This document shows, piece by piece, positions 17,421 through 24,335 of a DNA stretch of 32,339 nucleotides. Position 1 is the stretch's first letter; every line of letters begins with the position of its first letter. A program made the translations under genes and the position numbers. The stretch spans positions 1-32,339 of the forward strand of contig JAUIIU010000030.1 of the NCBI GenBank assembly GCA_030431695.1, given 5' to 3'. The stretch comes from Bacteroidia bacterium (GTDB lineage Bacteria; Bacteroidota; Bacteroidia; Flavobacteriales; Flavobacteriaceae). Below the pieces are notes generated by a model. That model was not told the origin of the DNA. It made no database searches and worked only from the letters and a program-made list of their open reading frames with translations.

Positions 17421-17986
17421 AACAAATGATCGTCCGCCTGATGTTCTTTATGGTAGTAGCTATGTTGTCGGCCCAGGAGGATTGCGCCTATAAGATCAAT
17501 GTAGATTTGGAGAACGAGCAGTTCCGACTTACCAATGAAAAACTTGTGGAATACGAACTTGGGCAGGGAAATAGTGTATTCATTTATTTCAGCCTGATGA
17601 AACAGGACAAGATGAACAGTCTGGTGGCACAGATCTCCCTGAATGCGATAGAAATGCCACCGATTATGTGTTTTGATAGCAAAAGTCGAATTTCTTTTAA
17701 ATTGGAAGATGGCAGTTTTGTTTCCCTCCCCTACCTGGATGAAGTGAATTGTGGCCGGCAAACGGATTATGAGGATCAACTGGATAACAGCACTTCCGAG
17801 GCCGCTTTTTTTATGGATACTGAAAGTATAATGCGTTTACGGTCCAGTGAGCTGGTTTCTATGCGGATAACGAGTATGAACACCCACTTCGATATGGACT
17901 TCAAATCGGTTATAAGCAATGCGACAATTCCGCAGCCCATTTATCCGAAGGAGTTTTTTACCCAGAACCTGAAGTGTTTGGATTAA
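17417..17986 (+). CDS. Small exported protein of unknown function
   Basis: 189 aa from the ATG at 17417, which overlaps the upstream stop as ATGA. This start gives a clean signal peptide (MKQMIVRLMFFMVVAMLSAQ, cleavage near residue 20). A longer reading from 17324 lies inside the methyltransferase gene and is unlikely. The mature part has four cysteines (CAY near the start, MCFD, NCGR, and KCLD at the end), no membrane segment and no motif I recognise. Coupling to a cytoplasmic RNA methyltransferase is odd for a periplasmic protein and may only reflect shared transcription. It is the last gene of the block before the tRNAs. Confidence 0.75.
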   Translation: MKQMIVRLMFFMVVAMLSAQEDCAYKINVDLENEQFRLTNEKLVEYELGQGNSVFIYFSLMKQDKMNSLVAQISLNAIEMPPIMCFDSKSRISFKLEDGSFVSLPYLDEVNCGRQTDYEDQLDNSTSEAAFFMDTESIMRLRSSELVSMRITSMNTHFDMDFKSVISNATIPQPIYPKEFFTQNLKCLD

Positions 17987-18011
17987 ACCCAAGCTAAAAA
18001 CTACTTTTTTG

Positions 18012-18043
18012 TTTGCGAGAAAGTAATTGAAAAGTTACATTTG
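18012..18043 (+). promoter_or_regulatory. tRNA-Ser promoter, TTTG-N20-TACATTTG
   Basis: TTTG at 18012-18015 and TACATTTG at 18036-18043 are separated by 20 nt. Transcription should start near 18049, about 30 nt before the tRNA. This matches the Bacteroidota consensus. Confidence 0.7.
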
Positions 18044-18078
18044 CATCCGCGTTTTACGCATACGATCTTTGATGGTCC

Positions 18079-18162
18079 GGAGAGGTGCCAGAGTGGTAAT
18101 GGAGCAGATTGCTAATCTGTCAACGGGCAACCGTTGCCCGGGTTCGAATCCCGGTCTCTCCG
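18079..18162 (+). tRNA. tRNA-Ser (anticodon GCT)
   Basis: An 84-nt cloverleaf: acceptor GGAGAGG pairs with TCTCTCC (18155-18161, one G-T pair), discriminator G at 18162, anticodon loop TTGCTAA with GCT at 18111-18113, and a class II variable arm ACGG-GCAA-CCGT. The T arm is CCGGG-TTCGAAT-CCCGG. CCA is not encoded. It reads AGC and AGT codons. Confidence 0.97.
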
Positions 18163-18186
18163 CAAATAAATCCCGGTTACAATTGC

Positions 18187-18242
18187 AATTTGGGATTTGT
18201 ATATTGTTTTTTTCAGCGCAAGCTGTTGCATCGGGGTGTAGC
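18187..18242 (+). repeat. First copy of the tRNA-Pro leader plus 11 nt of tRNA-Pro 5' end
   Basis: This 56-nt stretch matches 18320-18374 with one T-run length change (7 versus 6) and two substitutions (GC versus TT). It ends with CGGGGTGTAGC, the first 11 bases of tRNA-Pro, after which the sequence diverges. It is a truncated tRNA 5' end in the same orientation, 133 nt before the real one. Confidence 0.9.
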
Positions 18243-18293
18243 CCTTCGACTCCGCAAGGCGTCGCTCAGGATAAACTCCGCCCGGTTCTCGGG

Positions 18294-18317
18294 CTACTTG
18301 GTTTAAGTAGTTTTTTT
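18294..18317 (+). terminator. Intrinsic terminator between tRNA-Ser and tRNA-Pro
   Basis: Stem CTACTT (18294-18299) and AAGTAG (18305-18310), loop GGTTT, then seven T. It lies between the two leader copies and could end the tRNA-Ser transcript, leaving tRNA-Pro dependent on read-through or an unseen promoter. Confidence 0.65.
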
Positions 18318-18319
18318 GG

Positions 18320-18374
18320 AATTTGGGATTTGTATATTGTTTTTTCAGCGCAAGCTGTTTTATCGGGGTGTAGC
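18320..18374 (+). repeat. Second copy of the leader repeat, running into the intact tRNA-Pro
   Basis: Partner of 18187-18242. It contains CAGC-GCAA-GCTG, a small tetraloop hairpin, and continues into the full tRNA at 18364. No consensus TAnnTTTG box is seen in it; the closest is TATATTG. Confidence 0.85.
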
Positions 18375-18438
18375 GTAGCCCGGTTATCGCGCCTGCTTTG
18401 GGAGCAGGAGGTCGCAGGTTCGAATCCTGCCACCCCGA
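18364..18438 (+). tRNA. tRNA-Pro (anticodon TGG)
   Basis: A 75-nt cloverleaf: acceptor CGGGGTG pairs with CACCCCG (18431-18437), discriminator A at 18438, anticodon stem CCTGC/GCAGG, loop TTTGGGA with TGG at 18399-18401, T arm GCAGG-TTCGAAT-CCTGC. CCA is not encoded. Confidence 0.97.
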
Positions 18439-18443
18439 CCGAG

Positions 18444-18476
18444 AAAAACCAGTCATGGAGATGACTGGTTTTTTTT
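18444..18476 (+). terminator. Intrinsic terminator after tRNA-Pro
   Basis: Stem AAAAACCAGTCAT (18444-18456), loop GGAG, then ATGACTGGTTTTT (18461-18473) within a run of T. It is a long, perfect stem and a convincing end for the tRNA transcript. Confidence 0.9.
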
Positions 18477-18889
18477 ATTCCCGAACGTGAAAAACTTGTT
18501 TTTCTAAGTGAAGGGAATAAAAAAAAAGCAGGACAACCGCAGGTTGCGGGTTTGTCTCGAGCACCGCCCCCACTTCAGGATCACGATCCGCCTTTGGCGG
18601 AGAGTAATCCTAAGACTCAAAACCAAGTTCACTTGAGTTTCGAAGAGTAAATAAAAAAGGAATCAGGAAGCAGCATTGCTTCCTGACCGACTTTCATTGA
18701 GCACCGCCCCCACTTCAGGATCACGATCCGCCTTTGGCGGAGAGTAATCCTAAGACTCAAAACCAAGTTCACTTGAGTTTCGAAGAGTAAATAAAAAAGG
18801 AATCAGGAAGCAGTATTGCTTCCTGACCGACTTTCATTGAGCACCGACCCCACTTTAGGGTCAAGAGCGGAGGGAGTAATCTAATTCAA
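18477..18889. repeat. Hairpin-rich tRNA-proximal cassette with 140-bp tandem units
   Basis: 413 bases without a gene. After a short lead-in, a 140-bp unit occurs at 18561-18700 and 18701-18840 with a single difference (C at 18674, T at 18814), and a diverged partial third copy begins at 18841. Each unit holds: stem AGGAT/ATCCT enclosing hairpin TCCGCC-TTT-GGCGGA; ACTCAA/TTGAGT arms; AATAAAAAA; and a perfect 10-bp hairpin TCAGGAAGCA/TGCTTCCTGA (18663-18686). Read on the minus strand that hairpin is followed by TTCCTTTTTT and could terminate the Cys-rich gene. The lead-in has CAACC-GCA-GGTTG (18534-18546). Several blocks recur after tRNA-Arg. Confidence 0.85.
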
Positions 18890-19573
18890 TTAATTTCTTT
18901 GCGGAACATAACAAACCGCTACACAAGTGCTTTGAATGTCACAGTCCTGGGGATTTCCCTGACTGTCATAAGTGCATACCATTGTGGTTGTTTCGTGGCA
19001 TTGTACAATAGAACCGCATGGACAAGTCGTTGAGTCTGATTTTCCATCCATAAAACATGAGCATGATTCAGTTTTCGTACAATCTGTTCCATTTGCCAAT
19101 TCCTTTAATTTTCGAATTAAAATCACTAGTGGAAGATCATCAGTGAATGACTGAACCACCGGGTCGTTGGAGTTTTTGATCATATCCAATCCCAGGGAAG
19201 AGTTGATCGTATTTCTCTGTAATAAGTTTTTAAATCTAGGTTTTAATTTCGACAATAGCTGCGCTCTTTGATTCTTGGAAAAGGGCTGCGTTTGTCCATT
19301 CCCTACGAACGTATAATTTCCATCCTTTTTTATGGTAATCATATCGGCATTAGATCCCGTTTTAAAACTAATCATTACCTCACCGCTTTTTGAGAATCTA
19401 TAGATCAACTGTGCTTTTTTTCCTTTATTCTCGTAATGATAAGTAATTGTTTTGCTCTTTGGTTTTATATCGACTTTCTTGATTTTCTCATTGTCCGAAA
19501 AACCGCCTGCGTTTAAACATGTAAATGGAACTAATATCAGTACCGCGAGTAATGTTTTAAAGATTGTTTTCAT
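18890..19573 (-). CDS. Exported Cys-rich orphan protein
   Basis: 227 aa from the ATG at 19573 (an ATG seven codons upstream would spoil the signal peptide). The N-terminus MKTIFKTLLAVLILVPFTCL is a signal peptide, with likely cleavage near LNAGG. Residues about 25-150 are Lys-rich and polar with no recognised domain. The last about 65 residues hold ten cysteines, including SCSC, CPCG and VAVCY, an even number that would suit five disulfides in the periplasm or outside the cell. The gene is alone between tRNA-Pro and tRNA-Arg, appears more AT-rich than its neighbours, and is flanked by repeats and AT-rich DNA. Recent acquisition is plausible. Function unknown. Confidence 0.72.
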   Translation of the reverse strand: MKTIFKTLLAVLILVPFTCLNAGGFSDNEKIKKVDIKPKSKTITYHYENKGKKAQLIYRFSKSGEVMISFKTGSNADMITIKKDGNYTFVGNGQTQPFSKNQRAQLLSKLKPRFKNLLQRNTINSSLGLDMIKNSNDPVVQSFTDDLPLVILIRKLKELANGTDCTKTESCSCFMDGKSDSTTCPCGSIVQCHETTTMVCTYDSQGNPQDCDIQSTCVAVCYVPQRN

Positions 19574-19820
19574 AGTTCTAGAAGTTGTTTGCACAAATAT
19601 GAAATGAGTTATACAATTTATATAAAATATTGATTGGCAATTGTTTAATTAAAATTAATATTCACATTCGATCATTAAGATACTCAAAAATATTTATCAG
19701 GTTAAATTCAATTTAATATCACGCTGTCATTATTCTATTTTGGGTGTTAAGTAGATTAGTGGCTGATGTTTTCTAATTCTGAAAAATCTTTATACGCCCT
19801 ATTTAAAAGTTTCAATTACT

Positions 19821-19851
19821 TTTGACATACAACATTATTTGGCTAAATTTG
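19821..19851 (+). promoter_or_regulatory. tRNA-Arg promoter, TTTG-N19-TAAATTTG
   Basis: TTTG at 19821-19824 and TAAATTTG at 19844-19851, spaced 19 nt: a textbook Bacteroidota promoter. Transcription should begin near 19857, so the tRNA would carry a leader of about 86 nt that contains the truncated tRNA copy. Confidence 0.75.
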
Positions 19852-19879
19852 CAGCCGTTTCAGAAATGAAGCAGCATCC

Positions 19880-19891
19880 GGTCGCGTAGCT
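19880..19891 (+). repeat. 12-nt copy of the tRNA-Arg 5' end
   Basis: GGTCGCGTAGCT is identical to the first 12 bases of tRNA-Arg at 19943-19954, in the same orientation, 63 nt upstream. The sequence before the two copies differs, so unlike tRNA-Pro the duplication is limited to the tRNA itself. Confidence 0.8.
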
Positions 19892-19942
19892 TCCGCCTTC
19901 GTTCCACTACGGACGGACAGGCAGCTTCGCTCCACGACACAA

Positions 19943-20016
19943 GGTCGCGTAGCTCAGTTGGATAGAGCATCTGCCTTCTAAGCAGACGGTCACAGGTTCG
20001 AATCCTGTCGCGATCA
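19943..20016 (+). tRNA. tRNA-Arg (anticodon TCT)
   Basis: A 74-nt cloverleaf: acceptor GGTCGCG pairs with CGCGATC (20009-20015, one G-T), discriminator A at 20016, anticodon stem TCTGC/GCAGA, loop CTTCTAA with TCT at 19977-19979, T arm ACAGG-TTCGAAT-CCTGT. CCA is not encoded. Confidence 0.97.
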
Positions 20017-20026
20017 CTTAAGAATG

Positions 20027-20056
20027 AAAAGCAGCACGAAATGTGCTGCTTTTTTT
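20027..20056 (+). terminator. Intrinsic terminator after tRNA-Arg
   Basis: Stem AAAAGCAGCAC (20027-20037), loop GAAAT, then GTGCTGCTTTT and further T to 20056. Confidence 0.9.
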
Positions 20057-20180
20057 ATTTCCACGAGGAATGAAGTTTACTTCAATTCCGATGAGGGAAT
20101 AAAAAATAGTTACAACAGCAGGTTGTTTGTTTTTCATTTAGACTACGGAACGTTTTCAGGATCACGTTAGTAATCCTGTT
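20057..20180. repeat. Second tRNA-proximal hairpin cassette, after tRNA-Arg
   Basis: It shares ordered blocks with the region after tRNA-Pro: TTTATTTCC after the terminator, a bulged hairpin GGAATGAAGT/ACTTCAATTCC (20067-20089), GAGGGAATAAAAAA, hairpin ACAAC-AGCAG-GTTGT (20112-20126), and TTCAGGATCACG followed by AGTAATCCT. The CAGGAT/ATCCTG stem (20157-20178) is kept, but the inner TCCGCC/GGCGGA hairpin of the Pro-side copies is missing. The remaining bases to 20236 show nothing recognisable. Confidence 0.65.
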
Positions 20181-20236
20181 CGTATCAATTGAGTATTTCT
20201 ACCTAGCAGTCATTCATCAAATCAAATCACCTCACC

Positions 20237-22144
20237 TTAAAACCGATACCTTACAAACGCTTCCATGGCAGCATAGTCGGCTAGTCCGACAGCCCGATAA
20301 CCTGCTGCGGTGGCTTTGTTTCGCTCTTCGGCACGCATCCAGAACTCCCTGTCGTCGTCACCCTGGTACATCACCCTGTCCTTCTGCGATTGGTGAAAGA
20401 AGATCGCATGTCGCTTCTTGATGATCTGGTCCGGACTCAGAGGCACAGCCATATCGATCTCGTGAAGTTCCCATTCGTGCCAGGCTCCACGATATAACCA
20501 CACCCAGCAATCTTTCATATAGGCCTCGCCCCGCAAGCGTTCGAGTGCTGCAAACAGTGCTTCCAGGCATACTTTATGCGTACCGTGCGGATCCGCCAGG
20601 TCACCGGCGGCATAGATCTGGTGGGGCTTTATCTTTGATATGATCCCTGTCATAAGTTCTATGTCATTTTCAGACAATTCATTCTTTTTCGGTCTCCCTG
20701 TTTCGTAAAACGGCAGATCGAGAAAATGAACATTATCATCTTCCAGACCTAAATATCTTGTGGCGGCCAACGATTCACTACGCCGAATCATACCTTTGAC
20801 CTTGCGTAATTCATTACTGTCAACCGGATGTCCGTTAGGCGTATTGATTTCGGCAAGTAGTGCCTTGCTAATTTCTGAATCCGGGTTTAATGTCTGGCTA
20901 ATTTCAAGGAATTTACGCGCTTCCTCGTTCGAGACCGCAATATTACCGGATGTCTGGTACACCACATGAACCTCATGGCCCTGTTCTACAAGTCGATCAA
21001 GAGTACCTCCCATGGATATCACATCGTCATCCGGGTGCGGACTAAATACTATCACGCGCTTAGAGGCCGGCTCCGCTCTTTCCGGTCGTTTGGAATCATC
21101 CGCATTGGGCTTCCCTCCCGGCCAACCCGTAATAGTATGTTGCAACCTGTTGAACATGGCAATGTTGAAGTCGTATGCCGAGCCTTCCTGCACTAGTAAT
21201 CCAGACATACCATTGTTGTTGTAGTCGGAATCGGTTAGTCGCAGGATTGATTTTCCTGTCCTGCCACATAGCCAGACGATCGCCTTACTTTTGAGTTCGC
21301 TTGTCCAGTTACAGGGGCCAACCAGCCAGGGTGTACTGTTTCGAGTTAGCTGCGATGCGGCTTCATGATCGAGAACAAAGGTGGTATTCTCATGCCTTTG
21401 CAGGTAGGTTGCAGGTACTTCCGAAGTGATCTCCCCCTCCACAGTTTCCCTAATGATCCCCGCCTTATGCTGTCCCCAGGCCAGGAGCACGATCCGCTTT
21501 GCCCTGCGAACCGAAGCGATTCCCATGGTTATGGCCCTGCGCGGGACATTATCTATTCCGAGGAATGCGTCGGATGCATCAACGCGAGTGATATGATCAA
21601 GGGTGATCAGCCGGGTGTTCGAATTGAAATTCGAGCCGGGTTCGTTAAATCCTATATGACCTGTTCGGCCAATGCCCAGTAACTGGAAATCCAAACCTCC
21701 CAAAGCTTCGATCTTGTTCTCATATTCCACGCAAAACTCCAATATTTGCTCCGGATTTAGTTCTCCATTGGGGATATGAACATTTTGCGGCGGGATATCA
21801 ATATGATCGAACAGGTGTTCATGCATAAAATTGAAGTAACTCTGGGTATCGCTCTTCCTCATTGGGAAATACTCGTCCAGGTTAAAGGTCACTACATTTT
21901 TGAAACTGAGTGCTTCTTCCCGATGCATTCGGACGAGTTCTTCGTAGACCTTTATCGGCGAAGAACCTGTAGCCAGGCCCAACACACAAGCAGAGCCATT
22001 TTGTTCTTTATCCCGTATCAATTCGGCAATTTCCCTGGCTACGACAGCAGATGCCGTTGTATGATTGGGAAAGGAAACATTATGAATTTTTTCAAATCGG
22101 GTGCTTTCAAACTGGCCTGCAGGCTGGTAGCTGATTTCCTTCAT
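20237..22144 (-). CDS. nagB: Glucosamine-6-phosphate deaminase (NagB-like) fused to a PIG-L/LmbE deacetylase domain
   Basis: A 635-aa two-domain protein. Residues about 15-270 are NagB-like: LGLATGSSP (55-63), FNLDEYFPM (87-95) and GIGRTGHIGFNEPGS (157-171). NagB turns glucosamine-6-phosphate into fructose-6-phosphate and ammonia. The catalytic His163 and Glu168 are present, but the residue matching the catalytic Asp141 of the E. coli enzyme is Thr161. Residues about 363-600 form a PIG-L domain with SPHPDDD (368-374) and DPHGTHK as likely zinc ligands, a family of N-acetylglucosamine-type deacetylases. The fusion suggests coupled deacetylation and deamination, but this is not shown. It starts 10 nt after the pgpH-like gene, likely in the same operon. 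Confidence 0.88.
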   Translation of the reverse strand: MKEISYQPAGQFESTRFEKIHNVSFPNHTTASAVVAREIAELIRDKEQNGSACVLGLATGSSPIKVYEELVRMHREEALSFKNVVTFNLDEYFPMRKSDTQSYFNFMHEHLFDHIDIPPQNVHIPNGELNPEQILEFCVEYENKIEALGGLDFQLLGIGRTGHIGFNEPGSNFNSNTRLITLDHITRVDASDAFLGIDNVPRRAITMGIASVRRAKRIVLLAWGQHKAGIIRETVEGEITSEVPATYLQRHENTTFVLDHEAASQLTRNSTPWLVGPCNWTSELKSKAIVWLCGRTGKSILRLTDSDYNNNGMSGLLVQEGSAYDFNIAMFNRLQHTITGWPGGKPNADDSKRPERAEPASKRVIVFSPHPDDDVISMGGTLDRLVEQGHEVHVVYQTSGNIAVSNEEARKFLEISQTLNPDSEISKALLAEINTPNGHPVDSNELRKVKGMIRRSESLAATRYLGLEDDNVHFLDLPFYETGRPKKNELSENDIELMTGIISKIKPHQIYAAGDLADPHGTHKVCLEALFAALERLRGEAYMKDCWVWLYRGAWHEWELHEIDMAVPLSPDQIIKKRHAIFFHQSQKDRVMYQGDDDREFWMRAEERNKATAAGYRAVGLADYAAMEAFVRYRF

Positions 22145-22154
22145 AATGTATGTG

Positions 22155-24203
22155 TTATTCGGGGTACTCGACCCTCAGATGATAGATATTCTTTAGTTTT
22201 TTCTTTAGTACTTTTTTAACGGTCTGGATTTCCTTGAAAGTTATATTAGCATTCAGAAACTGGCCATTCTCCATTTGTGATGTGACTATCTTTTCAACAA
22301 AATCATCGATCTTGGAGGATGTCGGTTCTTTAAGACTTTTACTGGCAGCTTCAACGCTATCGGCCATCATGAGGATAGCGGTCTCCTTGGAAAAGGGTAT
22401 CGGACCCGGATAAGTGAAATCGGTTGGGTTAGCGGTACCGTTAAGCTCTTTTTCTTTGCTATAGAAATAATATACCAGGTTGGTGCCATGATGAGTTCGT
22501 ATGAAATCGATTATTCTGTCCGGTAAGTTGTTCTTTCGGGCGATCTCAATTCCCTTGATGACATGATCAATTATGATTTTGGCACTTTCCTTCGGAGAGA
22601 GAGCATCATGAGAATTCGCAGTATTCACCTGGTTCTCCGTAAAGAAGGTCGGATTGATCATCTTTCCAATATCATGATAGAGGGCTCCCACCCTCACGAG
22701 CATCGCGTTGGCACCGATCTCATTGGCTGCCGATTCAGCTAAATTCGCCACATTCAAGGAATGATGGAAAGTTCCCGGAGCCTTGTTGGATAAGTCTTTG
22801 AGTAGCTTACTGTTAGTGTCGCTAAGTTCAAGTAATGATACATCAGATACCAGCCCGAATAATTTCTCGTAGAGATAGATCAGTGGGTGCGCGAATAAGG
22901 TGGCCAATCCGCACAGAATAAAATAACCGAAGGTTTCCAATTCCAGTGCTGCGATATTTCCTTCCTGTATGATATAAAAGGCAAAATAACCTATGATATA
23001 GATCAAAGTGATCTGCCCTACGGAAATGAACAGGTTAGCCCTTCTATAGAGTTCAGATACGGTAAGAATGGTCACTATACCTGCTATTATTTGTAGGAAC
23101 AGGTATTCAAAGCTGTTCGGAACTATGAAGCCCAGTAGCAACAAGGTGAGCACATGAGCAAATAAACCAAGTCTCGGATCGAAGAATGCCTTCAGGATCA
23201 ATGGAAGAATACAGAGAGGAACCACATAGACATATGCCGCGTCAAGTTTTACGACGAGAGTGGTTAGAAATACCATCAATACGATATTGAAGAATATGAA
23301 GGTAACCTTGGTATTATTCGAATAGATCTCCAGCCTGTATTTTTTCAGAAAAAGGAACAACATCAGGAATACAAGGGAAACCAGCAGGGTGTATCCCACC
23401 AGCAACCACATGCGGTTGGATTCGCTCCATACCTGAGAGGTGTACTCCGCCTTTAAGGATTCCAGTATCTGGTAGGTATCTCCTTCCACTACTTCCCCCC
23501 TGGCTATGATCCTGGCGTCCTTCTCAATGATTCCGCGGTTCGGACTTATGTTGTTTATTTCTGAAGCTATTGTGGATTCCGTCAGGTCTTTGTTGTACGA
23601 GACATTGGGATTTACCGATCTTTTCAAAAGGATTCGCAGCAGATCCTTCGTACTTCCCGAACCTGATGCCGATTCCACCAGGTTGTCGATCCGGCTGTCC
23701 AGTTCATCCTGCTTTAAGATCTGGCGATAGGTAATATCGTCTACTTCTCCTCCACTTTTAAGATAGATCTCCTTGTCCTGCGCGTATGGATGGATCTCAT
23801 CGGTAATTCCATAGCGGTATAGTTCGTCGATGATGGCATCCGCTGTTCGTGTGATCCGATCTTTACTCTGCGAATAGAGCGTATCGACATAGGATTGCTC
23901 CAGTAGCTGGCCAAAACGCTCTTTGCTCTGGCTGGCTGCATTTCCGTCGAAATCGAAATAAGGTACAGCATTCTTTCTGAGTTCGTCCGTCTCCGCCTCT
24001 ATGGCCTCTTCACTTTTTTTAATGGTGAAACTGAATGGGGCATAAAGATTTTCGTATTGCCAGGGTTTTCCCTTCTGAATATCGTATTTGAACTGACCGC
24101 CTTTGGGAAGAAGGTAAATCACTAGTAAAGTAGCGGCGATAAACAGGAAAACCTTGTATACGAGAGATTGTTTTTTGGAGAACTGGGACAACCGTTTGTT
24201 CAT
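22155..24203 (-). CDS. 7TM-HD family membrane phosphohydrolase (PgpH-like, c-di-AMP phosphodiesterase)
   Basis: A 682-aa protein with the standard 7TMR-HD layout: one N-terminal membrane helix (about 16-33), an extracytoplasmic domain (about 35-260), about seven membrane helices (265-445), and a cytoplasmic HD domain with HHS at 480-482, LYHDIGKM at 508-515 (metal-binding His510 and Asp511) and further His residues at HDALSPKES and RTHHG. PgpH of Listeria, of the same layout, hydrolyses the second messenger c-di-AMP. No diadenylate cyclase is in the window, so the substrate here is inferred from the family. A TACATTTG box lies five bases before the ATG. Confidence 0.92.
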   Translation of the reverse strand: MNKRLSQFSKKQSLVYKVFLFIAATLLVIYLLPKGGQFKYDIQKGKPWQYENLYAPFSFTIKKSEEAIEAETDELRKNAVPYFDFDGNAASQSKERFGQLLEQSYVDTLYSQSKDRITRTADAIIDELYRYGITDEIHPYAQDKEIYLKSGGEVDDITYRQILKQDELDSRIDNLVESASGSGSTKDLLRILLKRSVNPNVSYNKDLTESTIASEINNISPNRGIIEKDARIIARGEVVEGDTYQILESLKAEYTSQVWSESNRMWLLVGYTLLVSLVFLMLFLFLKKYRLEIYSNNTKVTFIFFNIVLMVFLTTLVVKLDAAYVYVVPLCILPLILKAFFDPRLGLFAHVLTLLLLGFIVPNSFEYLFLQIIAGIVTILTVSELYRRANLFISVGQITLIYIIGYFAFYIIQEGNIAALELETFGYFILCGLATLFAHPLIYLYEKLFGLVSDVSLLELSDTNSKLLKDLSNKAPGTFHHSLNVANLAESAANEIGANAMLVRVGALYHDIGKMINPTFFTENQVNTANSHDALSPKESAKIIIDHVIKGIEIARKNNLPDRIIDFIRTHHGTNLVYYFYSKEKELNGTANPTDFTYPGPIPFSKETAILMMADSVEAASKSLKEPTSSKIDDFVEKIVTSQMENGQFLNANITFKEIQTVKKVLKKKLKNIYHLRVEYPE

Positions 24204-24208
24204 AAAAT

Positions 24209-24216
24209 CAAATGTA
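24209..24216 (-). promoter_or_regulatory. -7 box (TACATTTG) five bases before the pgpH-like start
   Basis: On the minus strand TACATTTG is followed by ATTTT and then the ATG at 24203. A TTG lies 21 nt further upstream as a -33 candidate. Transcription would start at or next to the A of the ATG, so the message should be leaderless or nearly so. Confidence 0.6.
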
Positions 24217-24270
24217 CAGGAAAAAGTAGAATTATTTCAATTATTATCGCCTTCCGCTTAGTTGAATACG

Positions 24271-24301
24271 TTGATAATTCAGTATATAATGTGTAAATTT
24301 G
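24271..24301 (+). promoter_or_regulatory. Thiolase promoter, TTG-N20-TAAATTTG
   Basis: TTG at 24271-24273 and TAAATTTG at 24294-24301, spaced 20 nt. Transcription should start near 24307, with a leader of about 29 nt to the ATG at 24336. It lies in the 132-nt divergent gap with the pgpH-like gene. Confidence 0.7.
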
Positions 24302-24335
24302 CAATTCTTACTATTTAAAGAAAATACACAATTAT

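Larger units (their letters stand above)
19574..19942. other. AT-rich intergenic region before tRNA-Arg
   Basis: 369 bases without a gene. The left two thirds are AT-rich; a near-match CATATTTG (minus strand, 19610-19603) could be a weak -7 box for the Cys-rich gene. The right part holds the tRNA-Arg promoter (19821-19851), a 12-nt copy of the tRNA 5' end (19880-19891) and a GC-richer insert with TCCG/CGGA arms. No ORF of note is seen. Confidence 0.7.

Noticed and set aside
18187-18242. Remnant of a GIY-YIG nuclease gene (one frame reads GFVYCFFS)
   Set aside because: The match is too short to support and the same DNA is fully explained as a copy of the tRNA-Pro leader.
18027-18464. A 145-codon open frame across tRNA-Ser, the leader repeats and tRNA-Pro, and its minus-strand counterpart
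   Set aside because: Its translation is the tRNA genes themselves (for example GSNPATPTEK from the tRNA-Pro T arm). The RNA genes explain the sequence.
18561-18889. CRISPR-like array
   Set aside because: The repeat unit is 140 bp, contiguous, with no unique spacers and no cas genes. It is a tandem duplication.
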